Shown: positions 31,070 through 43,768 of the stretch, in pieces
Numbering within the stretch: position 1 is the stretch's first letter
Layout: the number at the start of each line of letters is the position of its first letter
From: Cannabis sativa
Lineage: Eukaryota > Streptophyta > Magnoliopsida > Rosales > Cannabaceae
Direction of reading: 5' to 3'
DNA length: 64,000 nucleotides
Assembly (NCBI RefSeq): GCF_029168945.1
Contig: NC_083605.1
Location: 32,625,280 to 32,689,279 of the forward strand
Position numbers and translations under genes: made by a program
The notes under the pieces: generated by a model
The model's database searches: none
What the model saw: only the letters and a program-made list of their open reading frames with translations
Told to the model about the DNA's origin: nothing

Positions 31070-33740
31070 AATTTAAGATATTTTAGGATTTGTTAGATTT
31101 CAAATATTTTCTGACAACTTAAATTTAAATTCTAGTTAAGATATTTGTTTAAATATTTTATTTTAAAATAAAAATATCTTAACCTACTTTCCAGATATTT
31201 GTTACATGTTTGATTGTTTGTTTAATTATTTATTCAAAACCTTTTTTTAAAAAAAATAAATCTATTATTTATTTGATCTAAATTGCTATGATTAACTTGT
31301 TAACAGATCCAATAATCTTATTTTAATCATAGTCCAATTATCAATAAATCTTATAAATAATTTGTAACAGGTAAATTTTTGTAATTTCTTTCCTCTGTGA
31401 TAAACCTAGTAACATGATAGGGTCCATCCAAATTATTTGACCTGTGTGAGCCTATATGTTTGCTTTTGGGCTTAGATGGATATAGGAAGCCCATTTAAGC
31501 TCGATTAAATTAAATGGACTAGGTTGCTAAAATAAAAATATCACCTTGATAGTTTTATTTAGTTCCAATTAGTATTGGGTTTATTCAATGAATAATAATT
31601 ATTTAATTAATGGTTAAATTCCTCTCCTTTGGGCCTTGTGTGAGAGTAAGTGGACCATAGTAGTTAGGGTTGAACATCGGGTGGGTTTACCAGGTTTTTG
31701 GTATGCAGGTTTTGGGTTCAAAAAAATGAAACCGAACCCGGACCTGAATAGGGCACGGGCTGGCAGGTTAGCGTGTCACGGGTTGGCGGCTTTCGGTTGG
31801 CCGGGTTGACCGGGTTGCCGGGTTGACTTGGTCAACTCTTTAAAAAAATTAATTTTTTATCCAAAACTAATAAAAATAATAATAAATTAAAATAAAATTT
31901 ATATATATTATTAAAAATTTATTATATATTTCTGAATATAAATTATTTTATATATAATATATATAAATTATTAATAAAAAATTATATATAAAAATATCTT
32001 TAATTTATATTATTTAACAGAAAATAAATTTATAAAAAATAAAAAAATTTGAGAGTTTAAATTTTAAAAAAAATTTAGGATTTTTTTTTAATTAATAATT
32101 TAATATATATAAACTGTAATAAAAAAAATAAAATATATATAATATATTTAAATTGCAGGTTGGTGGGTTTAACCCGAAACCCGGTACTCCTAAAAACTCA
32201 ACCCGCGAACCCGCCCGAAGGGTACTGGGTTGAACCCGACCTGCCCGAACATTTTTTTTTTAAAAAAAAATTGCGGGTTCGGGCGGGTTGCTCGAGTTCG
32301 GGTCAAACCCGCTTAAAATGTTCAATCCTAATAGTAGTGGGTACGACATACTAAACTTAGTCCTCCCTCATGAATCACCCCAATTGTGAATACTCATTTG
32401 CTTTATTTAAATAATTGTATTAGGCTAATTATATTAGTTTAAACTAATTAAAATTGATTAGCAAGATCATTAATATTAAAATAAATAAAATTAATTTAAA
32501 AAAAACTCTTAGTTTAATGAAATAAATTCTAGATAGTTATTTCTAGTAACTAAATTATATTTTTTAATATTTAATTAATTTGAAAAATATATTTAAGTTG
32601 AAAATTAATTTTATTCAATTTTGGATCAACTTAAATTAGAATATTTTTCTTAGATATTAAATTAGAATTAATAATTAATTTAATTTAATTCAAGATACTT
32701 AATTATTTATTTCATTTTTTTAATACATTTAATTAAATAGAAAATTAATATTTATGTTGATTTTATTCAAGACACTCAAATATTAAATATGTTTCAGGAA
32801 ATTTAATTTGATGGAAAATTATATTAAAGTTGGAAATTTTAATTTTAGAACAACTTAAATTAGAATAATTTTCAAATTTCATTTTATTTTATTAATCATC
32901 TTAATTTAATAAATTTTGAAATGCATTAATTAAATGCAGATATTTTGAAAATTTTAAAAGTAGATTAAAGTTAAAAATTTATAATTTTAATTAATTTTAG
33001 ACCAACTTAAATCTAGTAAATTTCTCATTAATGATTTATTAAAATAAATAGACTAAAATATATTATATTTTAATTAAAAAATAAATAATTAGTTAATAAA
33101 ATATCTAGATGGTTACTTTCTGTATAGACTTGTGGTATTTTCTAGATATATTTAATTAAATAAAAAAATAATATTTAATTTGATTTATTCAAGATACTTA
33201 AATATTGTATATTTTTCTTAAGAAATTTAATTAAATAGAAAAATTCAGTTTATGTTGAAAATTAATTTATTAGTTAATTTTAGACCAACAAAAATTAGAA
33301 TAATTTTGCAAAATTTATTTTATTTTATATAAATTTCAAAAATGTATTTTTTTTTAAATACATTGGATTTCGAATTTAGTTACATATATTTATTAGAAAA
33401 TTAAATTTAAGTTGAAAATTAATTTTAATTAATTTTGGACCAACTTAAATTAAATAACTTTCATAATATTTATTGAGAATTAATACTATGATGGGGAATA
33501 ATTTATTTATTTTTAGATCTATTAAGTATAATTTTATAAATATTAAATTAAAATTTTTATTAGGAGTAATCTAAATTAATAATTTTAATTAAATAAATAT
33601 ATATTAAAATAAATAGATTAAAATAAATATTAAATGAAAATACATAATTTAAAATAATGAGCTTTATTATAAGAATATTCGATCTTCATTGTTGGTTCTA
33701 CATAGTTCTTCTTTTGATGAGATTCATCCCTAATTTCATA
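31070..33740 (+). mobile_element. Right remnant of element F (A-family leader), with a MITE inside
   Basis: Follows the leader of elements 4 and 5 from the block near 59950 to the 'attcgatcttcattgttggtt' start of the pre-gag module (33690). It contains four to five AAGTTG...CAACTTAAAT units. It breaks off within the module and has no gag. A hAT MITE interrupts the 'ggaccatagtagtgggtacgac' landmark. Confidence 0.7.
31665..32330. mobile_element. hAT-type MITE rich in GGGTT repeats
   Basis: A 666-bp element with perfect 8-bp duplication ATAGTAGT (31657-31664 and 32331-32338). TIRs are TAGGGTTGAACAT and TAGGATTGAACAT (reading inward from the right). Sister copies near 53445 provide the empty site 'ccatagtagtgggtacgac', proving the insertion. 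Both arms carry GGGTTNGGGTT / AACCCG units, and the centre is almost pure AT with many stops. No transposase. Confidence 0.92.
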
Positions 33741-33841
33741 TAATTATTATTTATTATTCTAATCGTTTTAATTGACTCAACGTCGTTAACTAAAAGCGAG
33801 GTCAATACAATGAATTACTTATAAATTTTTATATGTATATG
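33741..33841. other. Short unassigned AT-rich stretch
   Basis: Possibly the decayed end of the F module. Ends with the TGTATATG target of the next MITE. Confidence 0.4.
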
Positions 33842-34032
33842 CAAGGCCGGCCCTGAAATTTAGTGAGTAAAAGAAAATATTTTTGGACCCTCATTTAGAA
33901 AAAAATATGGTATTTTTCAAAATTGATAAAAAAAATATGTAATTTTAAAAGGGGATAAATTTTTTTTTGGGCCCCTGAGCTAGGTGGGCCCTAGGCACAG
34001 GCCTAGCCCGCCTATGCTCAGGGCCGACCCTT
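33842..34032. mobile_element. Small hAT-type MITE (GGCCGGCCCTGA ends)
   Basis: A 191-bp element, CAAGGCCGGCCCTGA at the left and AAGGGTCGGCCCTGA reading inward from the right, with perfect 8-bp duplication TGTATATG (33834-33841 and 34033-34040). No coding capacity. Confidence 0.82.
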
Positions 34033-34040
34033 TGTATATG

Positions 34041-34644
34041 TTATAAATATAAATTAGGGAATTTTTTAATTATATACTTAACATTATAATTATTAACATA
34101 TATACCGCTGCTAAATTAAATTATACATTCTTGTTAGTGTTGCCCAATATATCAAAGTATCCAATTTTTTCTTTGTCACAGCCCATCTTTTAGTTTTTTT
34201 TCTTTTTTTTTTATTATTTTTTCTGTATGAGTGACCACTAACATTTGTTTTTATTATTAATTTTTTAATATTTTTTTCTACGATCTTAATAAAAAATAAC
34301 AACTACGGTATTATTTTAATTAAAAAAAATAATATTAGTGTGACATATTCTTCAAGTGAATTATTTAAACATGTGAGAACCACACTTTATACACTATTAC
34401 CAAATATTACCAAATGAGATGTTTGAAATTATAATTAACAGTTTCTTTTATAAATTGTTAAAGAATTAAATAATACTAAAATTATTTTTTATTGTATTTA
34501 TTTATAAAAAAAATTACATTTAAAATTTATTAGATGTTATTAAAAAAAATAATGCACTAACTAGTTGATTTATCAACTTATATTTTTAATTTGATTATTT
34601 TAATATATGAGAAGCATATGTTTTTTTTTACCGTTAATAGATAA
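34041..34644. other. AT-rich non-coding stretch
   Basis: No gene or element termini recognised between the MITE and the Tekay LTR. Homopolymer T and A runs are frequent. Confidence 0.5.
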
Positions 34645-36874
34645 TCTAATAACCAAAATATTTGATTATTATTTTCTATTACGTTAGTCTAGTTATCTCG
34701 ATGTGGAAATAATAATTAAAAGAAATTATTTCTTAAAATAATTAGAAAGTAGTAAATTTCCAAGAATAGTACTAACTTGTGATGGTCCAACATAAAAGAT
34801 TATGAAAACTAATAATAAATACAGATATATTGAAAATTTAATAGTAATGGAACATATTATATATGGTGGTATTAGTTGACTATATAGTTAAATAGCAGTA
34901 ATAATAGTAGCAGTGTCGTATGATAAGAAATAGGTTTTTTTTGAAATAGCATTAGGCATGTGATAAAATAGATTTTATAGCTAAGTCAAAGGTAATTTTG
35001 GTGGGTTTTATGTGATAAAATGGATATGTAGCACCTATCATATAGTAGTAGAATTAGTAGCAATGAAATAGCAAAATGGTAGTAGCAGCAGTATATTTAG
35101 ATGTGTGATTATAGCTATTGATGTATAAAATGACAATGGTGGTATTAGCTTGGACGAGTGGACTTAGAAGGTGTGGAAGACAATTCAAAATTTGAATTAT
35201 TTGTTGATATAAAGGACACATGGCTGCCATTGAGGAATAGTAGCTCACATTGATCAACAATTGAAGACTAGGGTTAAGTCTTGTTCGGTTACACTTAAGA
35301 GAAAAAAAAATATTATCTTTGTTAGCCTAGTTGACCGAATCATATGGTGAAATTATAAATTTTAGTTGTTCATTTGAATAATTCATAAGTTAACAATAAC
35401 CACGGCATATGATTAGTATGAAGGGTTTAGTTAGTGTTAGACTATATAAATACAAGTCATGACTCTCACATTTATTCACTCACTCAAAAACTAGAATTAG
35501 ATTTCATTCTCTCTCTCACTCAAGCATTATTCTACGTACCAAAGTCAGCCTCTCTAATTTCTTTATTTCCAAATTCTCTTTGTTTCATTAAGGGCCAACA
35601 CCATTATTCACCATCAAGGTCTTACATATATATTTATATACTAGCAAAAAACTACGTGCGAGGCACGTATACTAAATTTTATGCTAGTTTTTTTCTATGT
35701 TATTTGAAAGTGATACAATTAAAAATTAAAGAAAAAATATTATTAATTATTAGGTGAGATTATTATTATAGGAAGAAATCACAAATTAATTAATCTTATA
35801 ATCTTAACTTTAATCAAATAGGGTTCTAAATATATGAACAATAAATAATCACGTAAAAATCAAAAATAATTATTTGAATAAAGAATTCAATATACACAGT
35901 TATATATATGAATCCCATTAATCAAAAATAATTATTCAATATATGAACAATAATTTGTCACGCTATATGTTTCCCAATAAAGAAATCCACATCCTCATAG
36001 TCAAAAATAAATAATGTGAACTAAATAATGACTAAGAAGATCTAAATTACGAAATGAAAATAACATGTCTATATGCGAGTATGATTTTTTTGCTATACGA
36101 GCATGATTGATCTAAGAGAAAATAGATAAACCTATAAACATATAAATATACTTAATATTAATTTTGACAAAGAAACAATTCAATTATAAATAATTCTAAA
36201 TATCAGCTTGACAATTTCAACACACTAATTACTCATTAAATAACCATAATGTATACATCATGATAATTTTATTTTATTTGATATCAAGTGATAGAGATTA
36301 TTGAGGTTTTTAGCCATGGAAAACACATTATGATCAAAAAGTAATGCTCATTAATTGTATATTTCAAAGAAACCTAAATTTTCATGAATGTCCCTAATAA
36401 GATATAAACAACAAAGTTGTAAATTAAAAAAAAAAAAGTAGCAAAATTTCAGTTAATATAAGAAATAGAACAAATTGAAGATTTATACAATACTGAAATT
36501 TGAACTCTTAGAGGCCATTAGCGAAGGGGCGAAACTCGTTAGATCCCCTAGTAGAACACTACCTTAATGGTTTGAGCACAAAAATTGTAGAAATTAAAAT
36601 ATGAATAAATTAGCATCATCAACAAAAGAAAAATTAAAGGGAAAAGACTTAATAATTACGTGACAAATAATTATTAATTAAATTAAAAAGTTAAGATTAT
36701 AAGATTAATTTAAATTATTGTTCATATAGATATAAGGTTTGATTTAAAATATTTTTTTTGAGAAAAAAGTACTAAAAGTAATAATATAAAAAACTATAGA
36801 AATATAATGAAGAATAGAGAGTATCATATGAGAATGAGGAAGAAAAAGTTATAATAGTCTTTTCATCACTTTTT

Positions 36875-38108
36875 ATGAATTTATCATTAAAAAATTACTT
36901 TTTTACATCAAATAATTCATACTAATGAGTAAATCATGAATAATGTGAAGACATCGATGATGGTGAAGTTGTCGACATAAAGAAAAAAAGTCTGTATGTC
37001 TCCAAATTATGGAGAAATATTAAAAATTGAGGTCTTGATGCTATTTATTGATGTTACTGTCGAGGTGCCATATATACATCAAAAATTAATAGTTACTTAA
37101 ACTTAAAGCAAATAAATGAAAAAAGAGAAAAAATAAATAGTATTATAGATATATGGAGAATCTTCATTGAAAAACAAAAGGAAAAAAAAAAGAAGAAGAA
37201 GAAGAAATATTGTGAGAGAGAGATGTATATAAAACAACTTTTATTAAAAATTAAAAAAATAATAAAAAGAAAAAGGAAGAAGAAAAAAAAAAACATGAGA
37301 TACATATATAGAATAATATATAAATATGTGTTTTAAAAATTAGAGAAGATTTAAGTTAGATATTTAAGTTTTTAATTAGTTTATTAAAATAATAGTAAAA
37401 TATAATTTATAAATTTATGCTATAATAAAATATTAAAAATGAGAGAATTAAGAGAAGTAGAGAAAAATAGCTCTAGAATGATTTTAGAATGAATTTATCA
37501 TTAAAAAATCAATTATTTACATCAAATAATTCATACTAATGAATAATTTATGAATAATGTGAAGACATCGATGACGGTGAAGTTGTCGATATAAAGAAAG
37601 AAAGTCTGTATGTCTTCAAATTATGAAGAAATATTAAAAATCGAGGTCTTGATGCTATTTATTACTGTCGAGGTGTCGTGCATACATCAAAAATTAATAG
37701 TTACTTAAACTTAAAGCAAATAAAAGAAAAAAGAAAAAAAAAATAAATAAGATTAGCGATAGATGTAGAATTTTCATTAAAAAATAAAAGAAAAAAATAA
37801 AAAGAACAAAGAAGAAGAAGAAATAGTGTAAGAGAAAGATGTATATAAAACAACTTTTATCAAAAAAAAAAAAAAAAAGTAGAAGAAAAAAACGTGAGAT
37901 ATATAGAATAATATATAAATATATATAATATATATTTATAGGTTTAGAGTTATATGTGTTTTAAAAATTAGAGAAAATTTAAAGTTAGATATGTAAGTTT
38001 TTAATTAGTTTATTAAAATAATAGTAAAATATAATTTATAGATTTATGATATAATAAAATATTAAAAATGAGAGAATTAAAAAGTAGAGAAAAATAATTT
38101 GAGAGTGC
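36875..38108. repeat. 614-bp tandem duplication inside the Helitron-like element
   Basis: Units 36875-37488 and 37489-about 38108 share 'atgaatttatcattaaaaaa', the 'gtgaagacatcgatga.ggtgaagttgtcga' block, an A/G-rich tract and the 'aataatagtaaaatataattta' tail, with moderate divergence. The second unit is followed by GAGAGTGCCACGTCA. Confidence 0.75.
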
Positions 38109-38149
38109 CACGTCATATATATATAGATATATAGATATCTAATATCAGT

Positions 38150-38350
38150 TCAAATATCATCAAATATCAGTTTAAATATTAATGGGATTTGTTTTATTTT
38201 TATTTTATTATATATAAATAATATTTTATTATTTTATTAAATATAAATAATATTTTATTATTTTATTAAATATAAATAAAAAGTCACCCATGAATTTCTC
38301 ATATATAAACCAAGAATTCAGTTATATAGGCACACTTTATATAGAATAGA
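38150..38350 (-). repeat. Internal copy of the Helitron 5' terminus
   Basis: On the minus strand TCTATTCTATATAAAGTGTG followed by the same 180-bp subterminal region as 38827-38665. It is therefore a second Helitron start, from a nested insertion or an end duplication. Confidence 0.6.
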
Positions 38351-40203
38351 TATAAATAATTATATAATATTCTTAGCTTTTATTTATTAATATATATTAC
38401 AATTGGTATTTTTTTTTCCTCTCTGCGATTCTTTGAGTGTGTTTACTGAGAATATTTAATGCTTAATAATCTCATCTCATTCTTTCTTAGTTTACTATGA
38501 TTTTGAACTACATTTGTCTTTTTGCCACTTTTTCTGTTCATTTTGATCTTGAACCACAATGAATTATTCTAAATAATATAAATAAAATAGACGATTATTT
38601 TATATATATATATATATATATTTAATTTCTAGAGTTATAGTTGTGATTATATACAGAGTTGAAATATGCTAAATATCAATTCAAATATTAATAGGATTTG
38701 TTTTATTATTATTTTATTATATATAAATAATATTTTATTATTTTATTAAATAAAAATAAAAACTCACCCATAAATTTCTCACAAACCAAGAATTTCAGTT
38801 ATATAGGCACACTTTATATAGAATAGATATATTCTCTTTCCTTTAACGCCATCCTATTGTCATCTCCTCCAAGTTTACTTGTTATTTTAAGGGCCAAGAG
38901 TATTATCTCTTATACATTTGTAGATATCTTTCATTTTATCAATGTCACCACCACCATTTTCACATTCAAATTTTAGTGCTCTGCCAAATTTTCTTTTGAA
39001 GCTAAGGTATCATTTTATAATTTTGAGTGTGTAGGTTCAAGGTTAAAATTTCATATATTACATATTTATCATTATGACAAATCCTAATTAATAAGTATGC
39101 AATTTAGGTTTCTCATAAGTAATTATTGTTTCTCAAGGATCACTCTCATTCCAATCAAGGCTAGGACTCCACATTCGAGGTAAGGAAATTAAGTAGAAAA
39201 ACATAAGTTTTCTGTATGTAATAACATTCATAGAAAGAGTGGGAATAGTAAAAGAGAAGTTAACTAAGGTCTTCTGCCTGACTCTTTATTGTTTGTTATT
39301 TAATGTACTGTATAATATATATTTAAATAATATCTTTATAAGATTCATGTTATTTATGTATGTTTACAGTATTAGAGCATGACTATTGATAAATGTATAT
39401 ATTTAAATAATATGTTTATAAGATTCATGTTATTTAAGTATGTATGTAAATAGTGTATTTATAAGATTCACATTATTTAGTTATGATTGTAATGTTATTT
39501 AAATAATGTATAGTAGTTTGGCATTATTTAAATTAAGTAGATTATAGTTTATGTCACATGGTTTGACCGAGAAGATAATGGTTAGATACTTGATTGTTGG
39601 GTCTATTTGGTAGATAGGGGGCCATTTAGTAGTGGGTACGATTTTACTGAACACAGCCCTTCGCCATTTAATCTAATAGCTCAAGTTTATTTGCCAAAGT
39701 CGGACTCGGACGTAATCATCTTATGTGATTTAGCTTAGAACCTAATTATTAGCTACTAGTGATATGATTAAGTTTATGTTTTGCTAGTTGTCTATATATG
39801 TGCATGTGCATTTTTAGTTAAGTTTTATTTTTATTTATGTGACTACCTGACACACATTTCCTTACTGAGTTTAGTAGCTCACCCTTATCAAGTTACCATG
39901 TGCAGACCAAGGTAACTGAAAGTCTAGAATGCGAGTGGCGAGTGGAACTTTAGATGCTTGTGTGTGTGAACTCGCTGAGGGTCATATAACTGCAGGCGGT
40001 CTAGGGCGCTCTGTTTATTTATGTATGCTATTAAATTTATGTCGCAATTATTTTAGTTATTATTTATGATATCTTTTGTACGAAAACTGGTCATTTGTGA
40101 ACATTTTCAAGTATTAAATAAAAAAAAAGTGACATTATAATTTTCCGCGTTTAATGCTTGTAAATAAAATTAATATTTTTATAAAAGTACGGGCGTTACA
40201 ATT

Positions 40204-40218
40204 TGGTAATCAGAGCCA
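40204..40218 (+). other. Primer-binding site of C (Met type)
   Basis: TGGTAATCAGAGCCA, 3 bp after the LTR. The initiator-Met complement is TGGTATCAGAGCCA, so one extra A is present. Confidence 0.75.
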
Positions 40219-41639
40219 CAGTTATATCGGTCCCGAACGTCATCACGAGTTACACACATCGGCTAATAAGTCTTCGCTCGCTACCATGTAAGTCTCATAT
40301 TATATGTTTGCATTTTTATTTGTAGGTGTATAATTTCAAAATTGCATTTACTACAAAAATCTTAGTATCAATATCCAAGTTTAGGTACTACCCATATGAA
40401 ATCAAATATTTTTTTTTTTTTTAATTTTTTTAATATATATGTATAGATATATTTCTAGATATTTTTTTTTTTTTTAAAAAAAAAAATCATAACTAGAAAG
40501 CCTAGAAATTTTCTTTTCTTTAAGTAACAATATTAAAAGAAAAAGTTTTTTTTTACTATTTTATTTTATGTGTTACGTTGTTATTTAGTTATTTTATCTT
40601 GGTAAAAATAGAAATTATTTCGTGAACTATCAATGTTATGTTAATAGAGAGAAACTTTTCTTTTATAGAAAAATAATTAGTTGATTTTATCTACTAGGAA
40701 TATTATAAATTATTCAAATAGTTACGCCCGTTTCTTAAAAATTTTATTTTAGAAGAAATAGAACTAAAATTTAAGAGGCAGTACTGCTTAGACGATCAAG
40801 TTAGCTAAATACAAACAATCAAGAAGGAGGAGCTTCAACACCTACAAGGAGTTTAAGAAGGTGACGAACTACGAGGCTAAGCTAGTCATGGTAGAGGACA
40901 AGGCTAACGACTTGTACTATTATGGAAGAGGCACCCGTGTAAGCTGAGCTGAGAGGACGCTCGTTTTTGCGAGTAGTTGGTGAAAGAGAATGTCAAGCTT
41001 AGGGAACGACTCCAATCTCAGGATGAAAAGTTGTGTTGCAATAAGCGGTAAAGCACGAGGAATTCATCTTAACAACCAACACACTGCTTTGAGCCACCAT
41101 ATGAAAGAATCGAAAAAAAAAGAACCATCGACATTTGAAGGAGGCTTTAACCCATTGGAGGAGAAGGAATGACCTAGAATTGTAGCACCCATATTAGACC
41201 ATATTAGATATATGGAACTCAATAATAGACAACTGGCGAATGACTTGATAAAGCTGAAAATGAAGGATCATGATGCTACACTCGATTTGGATTGGATATC
41301 CATCATCAATTGCTAAAAGTATTTTGTCACTTTTGGTAACAAAGGCCAGAGACCAGTTTACTTTCACAAGAGTTAAGATAGCCTTATGAACTTCTTTAAT
41401 CTCATACTTCTAGCCAGCTAAGGAAGGTATGATGTCAAGCATTGTTGACTAATGTAGTGCACCAAGCAGTGGAGACACAACTAACAATGAAAAACATGCA
41501 CATAGTCTGTGAATTCTAAAAGATCTTTCTAAAAGATCTACCATAAATACCTTTCAGATAGTGATGTAGAGTTCATAATCAAGTTAGCTCCAAGAGTACT
41601 GCTGTAATTGTGAAGGCTCCATACAAAATGGAAATTTAC
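40219..41639 (+). pseudogene. Decayed leader and gag/protease region of C
   Basis: The first 550 bp are AT-rich with long T and A runs. From about 40770 codon-like sequence appears (for example KKVTNYEAKLVMVEDKAND near 40856), but every frame is broken by stops. No zinc knuckle or protease site survives that I can identify. The internal region (about 4.2 kb) is shorter than usual for the lineage, so part of gag is probably deleted. Confidence 0.5.
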
Positions 41640-42844
41640 GAGCTGTAGAAACTCAAAGTATAGCTACAAGAGCTCCTAGACAAAGGGATCGTTAGACCAA
41701 GTTGCTCACCTTGGGGTACTCTAGTACGCTTTTTTAAGAAGAAAAATGGAAGCATATGGATGTGCATAGACTACCATGAGCTCAACAAGGTGACCATCAA
41801 GAATAAGTACCATTTTCCAAGGATTGACGATCTCTTTGATCAATTGCAAGGCTTGGGTGTGTTCTCAAAAATAGATCTACAGCTGAAGGTTTGGAAGGAA
41901 GACATACCCAAGACAATATTCCGAACACGATATGGACACTATGAGTTTTTGGGTAATGTCTTTCGGTCTAACTTATGTCCCAGAAGCCACCATGGATATG
42001 ATGAATAGGGTGTTCAAGGAGTACCTAGATAAGTTTGTTGTCGTATTCATTGACGACATTCTTATCTACTCCAAAACTATGGAGGAACATGAGGAACACC
42101 TGAGGATGACTCTAAACCAACTTAAGGAGAACAAACTATAAGAAATGTGAATTCTAGTTAGAGAAGGTGGAATTCCTAGGCGATATAGTTTCCATAGATG
42201 GAGTTGAGGTGGATCCCACAAAGATCGAAGCAGTCAAGAGTTGGCCAACACCTAAGACTGCAAGTGAAGTAAGAAGCTTCTTGGGTCTAGCTGGTTGCTA
42301 CGGACGCTTCGTTGAAGGATTTTCCAAGATCGCAACTCCTCTAACCAACTTAATACGAAAGATGCAGAAGTTTGTCTGGCCAGAAAAGCGTGAGGGTAGC
42401 TTCCAAACACTTAAGGACCAACTAATAACAGCCCCTGTATTATGTGTTCCCAATAACAAGGATAAGCTTGTGGTGTACTGTGATGCATCAAAACAAGGGT
42501 TGGGATGCGTGCTGATGTAAAATGACAAAGTAGTAGTGTATGCCTCAAGACAACTTAAGGAGTATGAACAGAGGTACCCAACACACCATCTGGAGTTGGC
42601 AGCAGTAGTTTTTGCGCTAAAAATATGGAGGCACTATCTCTATGGGGAGAAATGTGAAATTTATACCGACCACAAGAGCCTAAAGTACTTCTTTACACAA
42701 AAGGAACTCAACATGAGGCAGAGGCGATGGCTAGAGCTTGTTAAGGACTATGATTGTGAAATCCACTACCATCCGGGGAAGGCCAACGTAGTAGCAGACG
42801 CGCTAAGTAGACGCAGTTATGCCAGCTTGGTAATACTAGCTTAA
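41640..42844 (+). pseudogene. pol: Reverse transcriptase and RNase H fragments of C
   Basis: Begins [13 protein letters not shown], then [19 protein letters not shown]. The catalytic SGYHQL region is missing: [16 protein letters not shown] shows a small in-frame deletion. A frameshift near 41950 moves to the frame with VVFIDDILIYS (catalytic DD). Another change of frame near 42140 leads to the thumb/connection (MEFLGDIVSIDGVEVDPTKI) and RNase H (VVYCDASKQGLGCVLM, stop, then [12 protein letters not shown] ... [11 protein letters not shown] ... [17 protein letters not shown]). Clearly inactive. Confidence 0.87.
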
Positions 42845-42904
42845 ATAGAAATGCTACTACAACAAGAACTCAAAAGAAGTCGTATAGAGATCATACTCAA
42901 AAAC

Positions 42905-43768
42905 TAGCTAACCTAACCATTGTCTCAACACTGCTACAAATGATGCATAGATTGTTGATAAGTTCTTACAGAAGAAAAGAGCGAGCTTGCCAGAGAAGGA
43001 GGCAACGAATTTCTCCGAAGGTACCGACGGCATGCTAAGGTATAAGAGAAGAGTGTGCGTAGCCGATGACATAGAGCTTAAAAGAAAGATCATGATGGAA
43101 GCACACACTACACCCTACTCAATGCATCCAGGGTCAACCAAAATGTACAATGACTTAAAAACCTTGTATTGGTGGCCAGGGATGAAGAAGGATGTGGCTG
43201 AATTCGTAGCTACATGTCTCACATGTCAACAAGTTAAGGTTAAACATCAGAGACCAGCAGGGATGTTGCAACCCTTGGAAATACCAGAATGGAAGTGGGA
43301 AGATATAGCCATGGATTTTGTGACAAGACTACCCCAAACAACCAAGCAACACGACTCAGTTTGGGTAATTATAGACAGATTCACAAAGTCAGCACACTTT
43401 GTTCAGTAAAGTCTACTTACAACACAGAGCAGTACGCTGACTTGTACGTACAAGAGATATTGAGGTTGCATGGAGTTCCAAAGACGATAGTCTCTGATAG
43501 AGGTTCATTATTCACCTCCAAGTTCTGGGAGAGTCTACATAAGGCAATGGGGACGAGATTAAAACTTAGTACGATATTTCATCCCCAAACAGATGGACAA
43601 TCTGAACGCACCATCCAAATACTCGACGATATGCTTCGAGCGTGTGCACTAGACTTCACCAGCTCGTGGAGTAAGTATTTACCCCTAATAGAGTTCTCCT
43701 ACAATAATAGTTATCAAGCCACAATCGGAATGGCACCATATGAGATGTTGTATGGGAAAAAAATGTAG
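42905..43768 (+). pseudogene. pol: Integrase fragments of C
   Basis: Zinc-binding HHCC region (HTTPYSMHPGSTKMYNDLK ... CLTCQQVK), core start WEDIAMDFVTRLPQT, then a frameshift near 43410. The following frame carries VSDRGSLFTSKFWES, TDGQSERTIQ and the C-terminal YNNSYQATIGMAPYEMLYG. All three DDE residues can be recognised, but in two frames. Confidence 0.87.

Larger units (their letters stand above)
35641..38827 (-). mobile_element. Helitron-like element in the left LTR of C
   Basis: The uninterrupted right LTR (near 45395) shows that this segment is an insertion between A and T. On the minus strand it starts TCTATTCTATATAAAGTG (38827) and ends in hairpin ACGTGC-CTC-GCACGT (35654-35668), then a short spacer and CTAG (35641-35644), followed by T. 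TC...hairpin...CTRR and A/T insertion without duplication are Helitron hallmarks. No Rep/helicase, so it is non-autonomous. It contains a 614-bp tandem duplication and a second copy of the 5' terminus. Confidence 0.75.
34645..40200 (+). repeat. Left LTR of C, with a Helitron-like insertion
   Basis: Matches the right LTR from TCTAATAACC (TGTAATAACC in the partner) onward and ends GGGCGTTACA. Without the insertion at 35641-38827 it is about 2.37 kb. Substitutions and small indels relative to the right LTR are frequent, so C is the older layer here. Confidence 0.87.

Noticed and set aside
31665..32330. Telomere-like GGGTT repeats as an interstitial telomere
   Set aside because: The spacing is irregular, both strands are represented in mirrored arms, and hAT ends with an 8-bp duplication enclose them.
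37093..37305. 70-residue Phe-rich frame
   Set aside because: Translation of an A/G-rich low-complexity tract inside the Helitron-like element.
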